DNA from: Pedobacter hiemivivus
GTDB taxonomy: Bacteria > Bacteroidota > Bacteroidia > Sphingobacteriales > Sphingobacteriaceae
Direction: 5' to 3'
Assembly: GCF_004331685.1 (NCBI RefSeq)
Contig: NZ_SJSM01000007.1
Location: 1-64,000, forward strand
DNA: 64,000 nt
In this document: positions 53,257-63,800 of the stretch, piece by piece
Numbering within the stretch: position 1 is the stretch's first letter
Layout of the letters: every line of letters begins with the position of its first letter
Made by a program: the position numbers and the translations under genes
Notes under the pieces: generated by a model
What the model saw: the letters and a program-made list of their open reading frames with translations, nothing else
Database searches by the model: none
What the model was told of the DNA's origin: nothing

Positions 53257-54605
53257 TGAAAACTAATTTTATAAAAAGATTGCTGTTGCTCAATATGATC
53301 GTATTGACTATGCCTGCATTTTCTCAAACTTCCAAACATGTGATCCTGATCAGTATCGATGGCTTCAGACCAGATTTTTACCTGGATAAAAGCTGGCCTG
53401 CACCAAATTTGCAGTCTATGATGAGAAATGGAGCCCATTCGAAAGGAGTGAGAGGTATTTTTCCAAGTGTAACTTATCCTTCACATACTACACTGATCAC
53501 TGGTGCTTTTCCTGCACATCATGGCATCACTTACAATACCATGCCGAATGATAAACTTGTGTACGAATGGACGACTGATAGCCGCAAGATCAAATCGGAA
53601 ACGCTATGGCAGGCGGTCAGAAAAGCAGGTATGAAATCTGCATCTATTTCCTGGCCGATTTCCGTTGGTGCTGAAATTGATTATAACTTGCCGGAGATCT
53701 GGTCAGCCACAAATATGTCAGACAGAAAATCAGCAATCGCTGAGTTTGCAACTCCGAAGGGGTTCTTCTCAGAGATAGAGGAGTATGCAATCGGCAAGGC
53801 AGAGGTCAATGACCTGAATCTGCAGTATCTGACCATGGACGAGAACAGCAGCCGTATGGCGGCTTACATCATCCGCAAATACAAGCCTGAGTTTTTGAGT
53901 ATTCACATTGTTGGTGTTGACGGTGCACAGCATAAAGAGGGGCGTTCTGGTGAAGGGGTTTTTAAAGCCCTGGCTTCTGCGGATCATGCGGTAGCAAATA
54001 TCTTGGATGCATTGATCAAGGCCGGTATTAAGGACAGCACTACAGTGATCGTTACTGGAGACCACGGTTTCGTGGATATCAATAAGGTACTTGCTCCGAA
54101 TGTCTGGCTGAAAGAATTGGGCATTGACAGTAAGGTTGATACACAGGAACCAGTAGCTAAGTTTCAGGCTGCAGGAGGTGCCGCATTTTTCCACCTGAAA
54201 GATAAGAATGATGTGAAACTTCTGGCCAAAGTGCGTAAAAAACTGACTGAACTCCCTGATGGGTATAAATCCCTTTTCCGTATCGTGGAGCGTGCCGAAT
54301 TGAATAAATTCGGGGCTGATCCGCATGCGAGTTTCGCATTGGCTCCGGTAAAAGGAGTGTATATTCAGGACAAGGATTCGGGACCTGTACTCGGACCTAC
54401 TAAGGGTGGTGCACATGGTTATTTTCCCGATATTCCCGAAATTCAAACTGGTTTTATTGCTATTGGCCCTGGTATTGAGAAAGGATTGCTGATTGAAGGA
54501 ATTGGCCTGGAAGATGTAGCGCCGACTGCTGCAGCACTTTTGGGCATCAAATTTAATGCACCTGATGGCAAGGCGATAAAGGCATTAACTACGCCCGCTA
54601 GATAA
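53256..54605 (+). CDS. NPP-type ectonucleotide pyrophosphatase/phosphodiesterase
   Basis: 449 residues, signal peptide 1-23. Alkaline-phosphatase superfamily, NPP branch: Asp35 in SIDGFRPD, nucleophile Thr73 in FPSVTYPSHTTL, then VDGAQHKEG, TGDHGF and GGAHGY for the two zinc ions. NPP enzymes split nucleotides and phosphodiesters such as lysophospholipids. ATG overlaps the stop of the phosphoesterase (TAATG). Together with that enzyme it would release nucleoside or alcohol plus phosphate. Confidence 0.92.
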   Translation: MKTNFIKRLLLLNMIVLTMPAFSQTSKHVILISIDGFRPDFYLDKSWPAPNLQSMMRNGAHSKGVRGIFPSVTYPSHTTLITGAFPAHHGITYNTMPNDKLVYEWTTDSRKIKSETLWQAVRKAGMKSASISWPISVGAEIDYNLPEIWSATNMSDRKSAIAEFATPKGFFSEIEEYAIGKAEVNDLNLQYLTMDENSSRMAAYIIRKYKPEFLSIHIVGVDGAQHKEGRSGEGVFKALASADHAVANILDALIKAGIKDSTTVIVTGDHGFVDINKVLAPNVWLKELGIDSKVDTQEPVAKFQAAGGAAFFHLKDKNDVKLLAKVRKKLTELPDGYKSLFRIVERAELNKFGADPHASFALAPVKGVYIQDKDSGPVLGPTKGGAHGYFPDIPEIQTGFIAIGPGIEKGLLIEGIGLEDVAPTAAALLGIKFNAPDGKAIKALTTPAR

Positions 54606-54696
54606 TCCTCAGGTTTCATTATCAGGAGCGAATGCGATAGGCGTTCAGTGGCTGACGAATATGGGCGCAAGGTATTGCCGTTATAAAGTAGGGATT

Positions 54697-54723
54697 GGGA
54701 GCGGAAAACGTCTTTCCGCTCCC
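54697..54723. terminator. Terminator of the SusCD-phosphoesterase locus
   Basis: GGGAGCGGAAA (54697-54707) pairs with TTTCCGCTCCC (54713-54723), 11 bp, loop of five, followed by a T-rich stretch. Also usable by the convergent SRPBCC gene. Confidence 0.8.
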
Positions 54724-54744
54724 ATATCTTATTTCTTTTTCTAA

Positions 54745-55236
54745 CTACTTTTTCTCAGTTTCAAGTTTCTTTTCGTGTTCGGTTCTTGGAGTGCTCGCAC
54801 TGTTTGGCTCACCTTTACCTTTAGTAATCAGGTTAAATAAACTTTGCTGTACATACTGAGTCCATGCATTTACACAGATATCGTAACACTCGTATTCAGG
54901 AACTAAACCCTGGTGAGTAACGCGAATTTGGGTTTTATTATCTTTTTTCTCAATTTCAAAAATAACCTTTGTGCCTATCCATTCACTTTTGTCTTCCGTG
55001 AATTTAAAATAGTTGTCCAACACAAGCCAGACCACTTTTTTTTCAGGAATAACTTCAATTAATCTCATTTTGCAACGATGGACATCCTGATAGTGATAAT
55101 CAAATTCATCATTGAGTTTTTCGGTGTGGCCTTCAATTTCTTCTGACCACCATCCGCGAACGTTATTGATGGCATCGAATGCTGCTTTCGGGCTTTGGTC
55201 TACTAATATTGTAGTCGTAAAATCTGGTGTATTCAT
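54745..55236 (-). CDS. SRPBCC (AHSA1-like) domain protein
   Basis: 163 residues of the START/Bet v1-like fold: FTTTILVDQSPKAAFDAINN at the N-terminus, VRGWWSEEIEG and the late CVNAWTQYVQQSL. Soluble ligand-binding protein, partner unknown. Its last 25 residues are a charged, Pro/Glu-rich tail. Confidence 0.85.
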   Translation of the reverse strand: MNTPDFTTTILVDQSPKAAFDAINNVRGWWSEEIEGHTEKLNDEFDYHYQDVHRCKMRLIEVIPEKKVVWLVLDNYFKFTEDKSEWIGTKVIFEIEKKDNKTQIRVTHQGLVPEYECYDICVNAWTQYVQQSLFNLITKGKGEPNSASTPRTEHEKKLETEKK

Positions 55237-55377
55237 GTTGATTGTTATTACGTGATTCTAAAGTTTTTCTATATCAAAGCTATGGAGTTATTTGCCAAGT
55301 AATCAGGTGTGAAATGGACTTTTAGTCGGGTTGATTTGGACAGAAATATCAAGTATCTTTATGTGAAAATTACCACC

Positions 55378-56355
55378 ATGCAAGTCACAATAGTTGTTCC
55401 AAAAGGAGAGGTTAATCTGAGCAGTATAACCGGTTCGTTCGAAATCTTGACTCGTGCCAATATCATATGGCAAAAGATGGGACACAAACCCATGATGGAA
55501 GTTTCCATAGCTGGTTTTGTGCCCGAAATGAAATTGGATGCCGGCTTCTTTTCGGTTTATCCTATAAATATCAATGATCTGGATAGAACCGACCTGATCA
55601 TCATACCCTCCGTTTCTTATGATAATGAGTTAATTAAGGAGAACGAAGCACTGATCAACTGGATAGGGGAACAACATAGCCGCGGAACTGAAATAGCTTC
55701 GATGTGCTCCGGTGTGTTCCTGCTGGCTGCTACTGGTTTGCTAGATGGAAGAAATTGTTCCACACATTGGAATATGTCAGGCGATTTTAAGCGATTGTTC
55801 CCAAACATCAATCTTCAAATCGATAAACTGATTACTGCCGAAAAGGGGATATATACCAATGGTGGTGGATATTCATTTTTAAACCTGATGCTTTTCCTGG
55901 TAGAAAAATACTTTGACCGGGAGATCGCCATTATCTGCTCAAAGATTTTTCAGATTGATATTGAAAGAACATCACAATCGCCCTTCCACATTTTTAAAAC
56001 ACAGAAGAACCATGGTGATGAATTGATTTGCAAAGCCCAAACCTATATCGAGGAAAATTTAAGTGGAAAAATCTCTTTCGAAGACCTGGCTTCAAAGCTT
56101 GCGATCAGCAGAAGGAGTTTTGACAGGCGTTTTATTAAGGCTGTAGGTAATACCCCTGTCGGATACTTGCAGCGGGTAAAAGTGGAAGTTGCGAAAAGTA
56201 CTTTAGAAAAAGGTAAAAAAAGCATTTATGAGGTCATGAATGACGTTGGTTATTCAGATGATAAAGCATTTAGGGAAGTCTTTAAAAAAATAACGGGTTT
56301 GTCCCCGCTGGATTACAAAGCGAGGTACATTAAGGAACCCGTTATTGTTATTTAA
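55378..56355 (+). CDS. GlxA-type regulator (DJ-1/PfpI-like domain plus AraC HTH)
   Basis: 325 residues from ATG 55378 (MQVTIVVPKGEV); the frame is open 23 codons further up, but the domain starts here and the length then equals its paralogue at 43 kb. Elbow SMCSGVFLLAATGLLDG and CSTHWNM as in that paralogue; AraC domain at about 220-318, ending GLSPLDYKARY. It converges with the nitrilase gene, overlapping by eight bases, and is divergent to the SRPBCC gene. Confidence 0.87.
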   Translation: MQVTIVVPKGEVNLSSITGSFEILTRANIIWQKMGHKPMMEVSIAGFVPEMKLDAGFFSVYPININDLDRTDLIIIPSVSYDNELIKENEALINWIGEQHSRGTEIASMCSGVFLLAATGLLDGRNCSTHWNMSGDFKRLFPNINLQIDKLITAEKGIYTNGGGYSFLNLMLFLVEKYFDREIAIICSKIFQIDIERTSQSPFHIFKTQKNHGDELICKAQTYIEENLSGKISFEDLASKLAISRRSFDRRFIKAVGNTPVGYLQRVKVEVAKSTLEKGKKSIYEVMNDVGYSDDKAFREVFKKITGLSPLDYKARYIKEPVIVI

Positions 56356-57304
56356 AATCTTCTTTCATCCAGCTTACCTTTTGCTCACTACTATGTTCTT
56401 GTCCGATGATGTGGGAATAGAGTGCTGGTCTTCTTGCTTTAATATATCTATAGCCACCTGCCAGGGAAAGTTTATCTGCAGAAAGCTCAGAGATGACGAT
56501 CTCGTTATCCAGAGAACGGCATTCGGATAGGATTTCACCGAAGGGGTCCAAAATCATAGAACAACCATTCTTGAGCTGATCATCATCCATTCCTATTGGA
56601 TTGGAGAAAATGGCGTAAATGGCATTGTCATAAGCCCTTGCTGGCAACCACCTCATTAACCATTCCCTACCTTTAGGTCCATCAAATTCCCTGCGTAGTG
56701 GTTCTGGGGCATTATGCCTGTTTATCCAAAGTTCGGGATCTACAAAACCTGCCCTTGGTCTGGTAGAAGGCGTACACATGGTTACATGTGGCATAAAAAT
56801 AGCCTGTGCGCCTAACAATGTTGTTGCCCTAACATTTTCGATAATATTGTTGTCATAGCAGATCAGTATACCACATTTCCATCCATATAAATCAAAAATA
56901 GTATACTGTTTTCCAGGGAGAAGGTGTGGATTAATAAAGGGATGAAGTTTCCTGTGTTTTGCCAAAAGACCGTTCTTATCTACACAAACATAGGCCTTGT
57001 AAAGGTTGTCATTTACGTCTTTTTCAAAAAGACCAGCTAGTATGGCAATGTTATGAGCTTTGGCAATCTCTTGGAGGTTATATATACTTGGTCCTTCGGG
57101 AATGTATTCGGCAATATCGAGCAGTTGTTCTTTAGATAGCTTTCTTGCAAAAGTATATCCTGTAATAGAACATTCATGGAAAGCGATCGCATTTGCCCCC
57201 ATCTTGGCCGCTCTGGCGGAAAGTTCGTTGATAACATCGAGGTTATATGCTTTATCGCCACTTTTGTTTTCGAACTGGGCGGTTGCTACAATTAAATTTT
57301 TCAT
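56348..57304 (-). CDS. Nitrilase-superfamily amidohydrolase
   Basis: 318 residues, complete Glu-Lys-Cys triad: Glu44 in FHECSITGY, Lys119 in HRKLHPF, Cys149 in ILICYDNN. The family hydrolyses amides or nitriles, often N-carbamoyl compounds; GPKGREWLMRWLPARAYDN is typical of a Bacteroidetes subgroup. Cytosolic. An AraC-type gene lies upstream in the same direction. Confidence 0.88.
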   Translation of the reverse strand: MKNLIVATAQFENKSGDKAYNLDVINELSARAAKMGANAIAFHECSITGYTFARKLSKEQLLDIAEYIPEGPSIYNLQEIAKAHNIAILAGLFEKDVNDNLYKAYVCVDKNGLLAKHRKLHPFINPHLLPGKQYTIFDLYGWKCGILICYDNNIIENVRATTLLGAQAIFMPHVTMCTPSTRPRAGFVDPELWINRHNAPEPLRREFDGPKGREWLMRWLPARAYDNAIYAIFSNPIGMDDDQLKNGCSMILDPFGEILSECRSLDNEIVISELSADKLSLAGGYRYIKARRPALYSHIIGQEHSSEQKVSWMKEDFK

Positions 57305-57379
57305 ATGGTAAGGAATATTTTAATATGTCAAATCTACCAACCATAAAAAAGACTTCCTTGTATAAAACCGACAATTTAT

Positions 57380-58168
57380 CTATACGGGAAGTAGGTTGAT
57401 AGAAAGCTTGCCCTTTATCGATAAGTATTGGGAAGGAGCAAGACCTGTTTTCTGTTTAAAACGAGTATTAAGGTGTGCCTGATCATAGTATCCGCATTCA
57501 TAGCCAAGTTGACCTAAGTTCTTTTCCCCACCATATTTTTGGAGACGTTTGAGAAAGTTTTGTAGCTTTACAGTTTCGGCAAAAGCTTTGGGAGAGATGC
57601 CAACATATGCACTGAACTTGCGTTCCAGTTGCCGTTCGGATATGCCAAATATATGGGTAAGCTGTTCAATAGATACATTACCAGCGCTGTGGCTAATGTA
57701 TTCGCTTAGCTTATTTATGAATTCTTCGGATGGTTTAACTGCAGTTTTCTGCTGAATAAGAAAATGCTCCAGACTGCTTATAGCATCTATAAGGCTTTTA
57801 CTGGCGATATGTTCTTCTAATGTTCGTCCTTTTGAACCTATCAAATCTTCAAGTGCAATGGTTTTATCCTTCATCTCGCTCGCCGGGATATTAAAAAGTC
57901 GGGGTAGTGCAGCCGGATGAAGAACAACAATGAGCATTTTTACACTGCTTACCTGTAGATTTAGGTAGTTAGAAATTTGCCCGTATACAAAGCTGGAAGG
58001 TTGTGCCTGATCTCCTAATGAATTACTGATGTAAATAGGGTCGCCTAAGCGGAAAACTATTCCTGGATTACCATCGGAAAAGAAACGGTAAAAGAGGTGT
58101 TCACTACTTTCAATAATCAAGTAGTGTTTTACAATATTAGACAATATAGGACTGCAGGGTATTTGCAC
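57380..58168 (-). CDS. AraC-family regulator with DUF6597-like N domain
   Basis: 262 residues. N-terminal cupin-like part (about 1-110, FFSDGNPGIVFRLGDP) and a C-terminal AraC domain (about 150-255, with IEQLTHIFGISERQLERKF and CGYYDQAHLNTRFKQKTG). 75 bases upstream of the nitrilase gene in the same direction, which is a plausible target. Confidence 0.87.
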   Translation of the reverse strand: MQIPCSPILSNIVKHYLIIESSEHLFYRFFSDGNPGIVFRLGDPIYISNSLGDQAQPSSFVYGQISNYLNLQVSSVKMLIVVLHPAALPRLFNIPASEMKDKTIALEDLIGSKGRTLEEHIASKSLIDAISSLEHFLIQQKTAVKPSEEFINKLSEYISHSAGNVSIEQLTHIFGISERQLERKFSAYVGISPKAFAETVKLQNFLKRLQKYGGEKNLGQLGYECGYYDQAHLNTRFKQKTGLAPSQYLSIKGKLSINLLPV

Positions 58169-58265
58169 ATCTTTCGTATTTTACATACAAACCTAGCCAT
58201 TATTAAATCAAAAAGATGCGAGCTAGGTCATGACAGTGTTTAATTCGGCAATAATTCTGTGGAGA

Positions 58266-58862
58266 TTATATTTGTTTTTGACCTAATTTACTAACCTTGT
58301 TTAGCCATGAAGCTCTTTTCGCGGGGTCTGATGTTTTGATGATGCCAATAGCGGTAACCTTCACTGGTTTTATTCCGCAAAATTCCAGCGTGCTTTTTTT
58401 CAGTTGATTGATGCTTGGGTTGCCATAAATCCATCGGTAATACCAAGCGGGCTGGTCAATGGTGGTAATGATTCTTGCTGTTTTTCCGGTTAGGAGTTTG
58501 TCCCACCACAAAGAATTGTCCTTGTATTTGTAAGCTAATCCAGGAAGAAATAACCGATCAATAAAACCTTTCATAATGGCCGGAAATCCACCCCACCAAA
58601 CGGGATGTACCCATACCAGATGATCGGCCTGGTTGATTTTTTCCAGGCTGTACAACAGATCAGGTTCCAGTTCAATACGACTGGTATAACCATATTGTAA
58701 GTTGGGGTTAAAGTTTAGATCGGCAATATTTAGCTCTGTTACCAATGCTCCAGATTGAATGGCTGCTTCTTTGTAGGCTTTGGCTAAAGCATAATTGAAG
58801 CTGTCCTTGTTGGGATGCCCATTGATAATTAATATGTTTTTCTTGTTCACTAGGTTTTGCAT
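58266..58862 (-). CDS. NAD(P)H-dependent oxidoreductase, flavodoxin-like fold
   Basis: 198 residues. FMN-binding signature INGHPNKDSFNYALAKAY and the aromatic motif VWVHPVWWGGFPAIMKGFID place it with the KefF/MdaB/NQO1 group, which reduces quinones by two electrons. No signal peptide. It is 64 bases downstream of a Crp/Fnr gene in the same direction. Confidence 0.9.
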   Translation of the reverse strand: MQNLVNKKNILIINGHPNKDSFNYALAKAYKEAAIQSGALVTELNIADLNFNPNLQYGYTSRIELEPDLLYSLEKINQADHLVWVHPVWWGGFPAIMKGFIDRLFLPGLAYKYKDNSLWWDKLLTGKTARIITTIDQPAWYYRWIYGNPSINQLKKSTLEFCGIKPVKVTAIGIIKTSDPAKRASWLNKVSKLGQKQI

Positions 58863-58926
58863 CTTGTCCTGATTTGCTATCGGGACAAAGGTATAGCCTA
58901 CTTATTGGGAGCGACAGGACATTTGT

Positions 58927-59493
58927 CTATAAATTTATCTCTTTTCTTAAGCGACTTAAGTGACGTGGGGTGATTCCCAGGTAAGAGGCAAGATACTGAA
59001 GGGGGATTTGCAGCACGTAGTTAGCCTGGTTTTCCAATAAATCGATATATCTTTTTTTTGCCTTTTCTTTTTGGAATAGGAAGAGTCTTTTTTCCAGCTC
59101 CAGGTATTGTTGTTCAGCGATAATCTTAAAAAATCGAACCCAGTTTGGGCTAGTTTCGAGTAATTTATCTACATCATGTTTTTGAATAACGAGTAACTCT
59201 GAATCCGCTACAGCTTGTATGTTTTCTACGGTAGGTAGTCCAGTGATGAATGCGGAATAGGCAGCCATTAATGTGTTGGGGAAGGAAATACAGTAGGTAA
59301 TTTCTTCTCCGGATTCGGGCGAAAAAAAGGATCTGAGTATACCAGTATTAATAAAAGCCACTTCTGTGCTGAGTTTTCCTTCGTTGATAAAAAAGCTTCC
59401 CTTTTTCAGATGCCTTTTGATCAGAAGGCTTTCAAACTGATCAATCTCAGTAGGGCTTAATACATTAAATGAGGTTAGGAATGCTTTAATCAT
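58927..59493 (-). CDS. Crp/Fnr-family regulator
   Basis: 188 residues: effector barrel (about 15-120, FFINEGKLSTEVAFINTG) and winged helix with YLASYLGITPRHLSRLRK. The recognition helix is close to that of the regulator at 40.5 kb. ATG overlaps the stop of the DUF92 gene (four bases), so they are coupled. It may govern the oxidoreductase behind it. Confidence 0.88.
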   Translation of the reverse strand: MIKAFLTSFNVLSPTEIDQFESLLIKRHLKKGSFFINEGKLSTEVAFINTGILRSFFSPESGEEITYCISFPNTLMAAYSAFITGLPTVENIQAVADSELLVIQKHDVDKLLETSPNWVRFFKIIAEQQYLELEKRLFLFQKEKAKKRYIDLLENQANYVLQIPLQYLASYLGITPRHLSRLRKEINL

Positions 59494-60203
59494 CGGTTAT
59501 TATATATGACCATCGCCACCAATGCGGCAAAAAGTGTATTTAAAAAATTTACTGTGTTGTTTCCTATTTGATGTTTTCGTTCAAGAGTCGCACCTAAAAT
59601 AGAATCCGTTAGGTTTCCAAGTGTACCGGCAAATACCACTATTAATGCCATTTTGTCTAAACCAGCATATATTAAGGCTATAATACATGCACCAACAGTA
59701 CCGATCAACAAACCTTCAAGGCTAACTACTCCATCTAAACCATTTGCTTCCTTTTTAAGCGTTATGATATTATAGAAGCGGCGCCCATATACCATCCCCA
59801 GTTCCGAAGATAAGGTGTCGGCAAGGGCCGAAGCCAGGCTGGCAGCCATCATGATGAGGTATGTTTCAATATGCGAGGGATCAATGATCGCTAGAATTGC
59901 AGTTAATCCGGCCACACCACCGTTGGCAAATACCTGTCCTGCGGTTCTACCCATGTTAGCTAAATTGTCGACATGAAGTTTTGCTTTTATCGCCTTCTTA
60001 TGAGCCGTTGCCCAAACACTAAGTAAGAAAAAGGTCAGCAACATGAGCACGCCTTTTACTTGCGCAGCTTGTAATACGAGCAGACCTATTCCAGTTGCAG
60101 AAAGGGCCGCGGGTATGGTTAGCTTTTTTGCTTTTACACTAATAAGCATTACTATCGCAAGTGATAAGAATAAATAGGGAAGGTAGCTTGTATAAATAGC
60201 CAT
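59490..60203 (-). CDS. DUF92 / TMEM19-family membrane protein
   Basis: 237 residues from ATG 60203; the frame is open 15 codons further up without a better signal. Six or seven membrane helices. The family signature is visible: GQVFANGGVAGL, ASALADTLSSELGMVYGRR and GTLGNLTDSILGATLE. Plant members (VTE6) phosphorylate phytyl phosphate; bacterial function is not settled. Confidence 0.87.
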   Translation of the reverse strand: MAIYTSYLPYLFLSLAIVMLISVKAKKLTIPAALSATGIGLLVLQAAQVKGVLMLLTFFLLSVWATAHKKAIKAKLHVDNLANMGRTAGQVFANGGVAGLTAILAIIDPSHIETYLIMMAASLASALADTLSSELGMVYGRRFYNIITLKKEANGLDGVVSLEGLLIGTVGACIIALIYAGLDKMALIVVFAGTLGNLTDSILGATLERKHQIGNNTVNFLNTLFAALVAMVIYNNR

Positions 60204-60800
60204 TGAATGACAATATTGTATTTTTAATGGTTTAGGAACTAAATACAAATATAGTCAGATACCTATTGAATTGAACGGTGTAAAAACAGAGATTGAAAAA
60301 TGTCATAACTCTTTCGCGCTCTTCGCTTTCACAATAGATTCTTAAAGTAGTATTTCATTTAATTTTGATCAATTATTTTTGGTTTAAATTACTGTATGTT
60401 AATTGATTATGGTAGTTAGTTACATTTGTTCACAATTATTTTACTTTCTATTCAAGAATATTCCATTATCGAATGGTAGCTTTGTAGCAAGTTTTATGAT
60501 TTTTTGCGCAAAATGGCTTGCCTATGGGCCTAATAAAGCAAATGATCTACCCCCTTATTGTTTAAAATAATGTTTTCAAAAATGAAAGATCATCTACGAC
60601 GCTACGCATATAGGCCAAATTCACCATCTGCAACAATATACAGGGTATTTCCAGGTTGAAATACGTCCGAACTGTTTCATTTTTAGTTTTTTATCTAGCT
60701 TTTTAGTTGGACGATTATTCGTTTGATTTTAAGGTAGATTCAAGATTTTTCAGTTTTTCATTATAAGAATAAAATTACCCCACCACATTAGAATAATTTC
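60204..60800. other. Intergenic before the large repeat protein
   Basis: About 600 AT-rich bases without a coding frame. TACATTTG (60421-60428) and TAGCTTTG (60477-60484) fit the -7 element, but neither has a TTTG at the right distance. The promoter of the large gene should lie here. Confidence 0.5.
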
Positions 60801-63800
60801 ATGAATAAAACAGCTAAGCATTTTGCCATAATTATTGGATTGCTATTTGCATTTGGCGCAAAAGCTCAAGTAGGAATAGGTACAAGTACTCCAGATGCGA
60901 GTGCTCAACTAGAAATACTTTCTACATCTAAAGGTTTGCTTATCCCAAGAATGTCATTAGTACAACGTAATGATATCAACAGTCCTGCTAATGGTTTATT
61001 GATCTATCAAACAAATGACTCTCCTGGGTTTTATTTTTATAGCAATGGACAATGGCAAAAGCTAGCCAATAAAAGTGACATTACTTCAGGAGGCGGTGGC
61101 ACAGGTGGAAATACGATATTAAGCGGTAATGGTGCACCTTCGGCCGGACTTGGAAATAATGGAGATTTTTATCTGGATCTAACAAAGACCACTTTATTCG
61201 GGCCAAAGGTATCAGGCAACTGGCCTTCATCTGGAACCGTATTAGTAGGACCAAAAGGAGATTCAGCTACAGCTGGAGATTTAAGTCTGAGTTTTGATGC
61301 AGCATATAATTTAGGTATTAAAGGTGGAAACTCGGTAAGCCTTAGTGATCTTAACCAGTCTTTGAGTCTTGCGGGAACAATATTATCTATTTCAGGACCA
61401 AGAAACAGTCATGTCGACCTTTCCGGATTACTTGGTGGCGGCGGTGGAACCGGTGGACTTACCAGCGTTCAACGTGATGCTACTTTAAAAGGTAACGGTA
61501 CAATTTCAAGTCCATTAGGACTTTCAACTACAGGCGTAATTCCTGGAAGATATACTGCTGCAGATATTACTGTGGATGCAAACGGACGAATTACAGATGT
61601 AACAAATGGGACACCTGGTGGAGGTGGAACAGGTAACGGAACTGTAACTTCCTTAAGTGTTAAACCATTAAATGGATTTACAGGCACAGTTGCCAATCCA
61701 ACAACCACGCCGGAAATTACATTAGGTACTCCACTTTTGGGCATTTTAAAAGGAGAGGCGGGGGCACTAAAAGTGGCTACAACAACAGGTACAGGTGATA
61801 TTGTGCTATCTGATGGTCCTACGCTAAATAATCCTATCCTGACAGGTACAGCTCAGGGAAATATTTCCGGTACTGCAGCTAATGTTACCGGGATTGTTGC
61901 CGTTGCAAATGGTGGTACCGGAGCTAATAATGCTACAGATGCTAAAATAAATTTAGGTCTGGGTAGTGTTGATAACACAAGAGATGCTGATAAGCCAGTA
62001 AGTACAGCTACTCAAACGGCATTAGATGCTAAAGAAGATAAAGCGAATAAAAGTACCGATCTAGTTTTAGATGCAACTTCAAATGTAAAATATCCAACTG
62101 TAAATGCAGTTAAAACATATATTGATTCGAAGGCGGGTATTGTAGACGCAACAACCGCGATTAAAGGAAGAATCATGCTATCTGGGGATCTCGCTGGTAC
62201 AGCGGATGCTCCAACTGTGAAGACAGTCGGCGGGGCAATTGCAAGTGCTATTAAAACGGGGGTAGACTTGGCTAATGCGGCGACTGCTCAAAACCTAACG
62301 GGCACGATTGTGAAGAGAGACGGGCTTGGCAACATAGAAGTGGGTACAGTAACCGGTAATTTAAACGGAAATGCGACTACAGCAACCACAGCCGGTTCTG
62401 TTAGTGGAACTGTGATGGTACCTAATGGTGGAACAGGAATTACTTCCTACACGCCTGGAAATTTCATTAATGCCTTAGATGCGACTACACTACAGGAAAG
62501 AACACCTTTACAAGTAAAAGAAGCTTTAGGCCTGGATCTGGTTGATAATACTTCTGATGCTGCAAAGCCTGTAAGTACGGCAACGCAGACTGCTTTAAAT
62601 TTAAAAGAGGATAAGGTTAATAAAATCACAGATGGTACGTTCTCTGCAAATTCGGATACGAACTATCCCTCGGAAAAAGCGACAAAAACTTACGTAGATA
62701 AAAAAGTAAATGATGCTGTTATAGGAGCGGGTGGTGTACCTGATGCCACAACAACTATCATTGGTAAAATACAGCTTGCCGGAGATCTATCGGGTGTTGC
62801 TTCAGCTCCAACTGTACCTGGATTGGCTTTAAAAGAGCCGTTAATCACAAATCTGCAAGCTGTAAGAGGTGGTACAGGTATTACCAGTTATACAGCAGGA
62901 AACTATATTAGTGCAGCAACAAGTACTACTTTGCAGCAAAGGACACCAACCCAGGTAAAGGTAGATTTGGGCTTGGATAATGTAAGTAATGTTAGTGATT
63001 TGTTAAAACCAATCAGTACTGCAACGCAGACCGAGTTAAACAAGAAGATAGATCTTACTGAAAAAGCAGCAGTGAATGGAGTTGCGACATTAGATGGCTC
63101 GGGGAAGATTCCCGTAGCACAAATTCCAGCGCTGTCCTTCGCTTCTGTTAATGTTTTTAGTACCGAAGCAGCTATGTTGGCCTTAAGTGGTGCGCAGGTT
63201 GGTAGTACAGTTATCAGGACTGACATTAGTAAAAGTTTTGTTTTGGGTGCTACCCCGGCTTCTGTACTGGCTAACTGGAAAGAAATATTAACACCAACGG
63301 GTACGGGAGTACAAACGGTGAACGGAGTGGTTGGGCCTGATGTGGTTTTGACCAAGACAAATTTAGGTTTGCCGAATGTTGACAATACCAGTGATATGGG
63401 TAAACCTGTCAGCACGGCTACACAGACGGCTTTAAATCTGAAAGAGGATAAATTAAATAAAAGCTTAGACATCAGTACTGATGGTGCTTCAGATACCAAA
63501 TACCCTTCTGTAAAAGCGGTTAAGACTTATGTCGATGCTGTATCTGCGGCAGGTTCACCTGACGCGACTACTACAGGAAAAGGTATTGTAAAATTGGCCG
63601 GAGATCTGGGCGGAACTGCTGCTTTACCTACGGTATTGTTGGTTGGCGGTTCTACCTCAACTGCAATTAATGCAGGGGTAATCCTTGCGAATAACGCTAC
63701 TGCTATAAATACACCGAATACTATTGTAAAAAGAGATGGCTCAGGTAACTTTGCTGCCGGAACCATTACAGGTAACCTGATCGGAAATGCATCAACTGCA

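Noticed and set aside
53769..54446. 225-codon minus-strand frame opposite the NPP gene
   Set aside because: Antisense to a complete, motif-bearing enzyme; rich in His and Arg without pattern.
61469..63766. Four minus-strand frames opposite the repeat protein
   Set aside because: They recur because the plus-strand repeats recur; Val/Pro/Thr-rich text is an antisense artefact.
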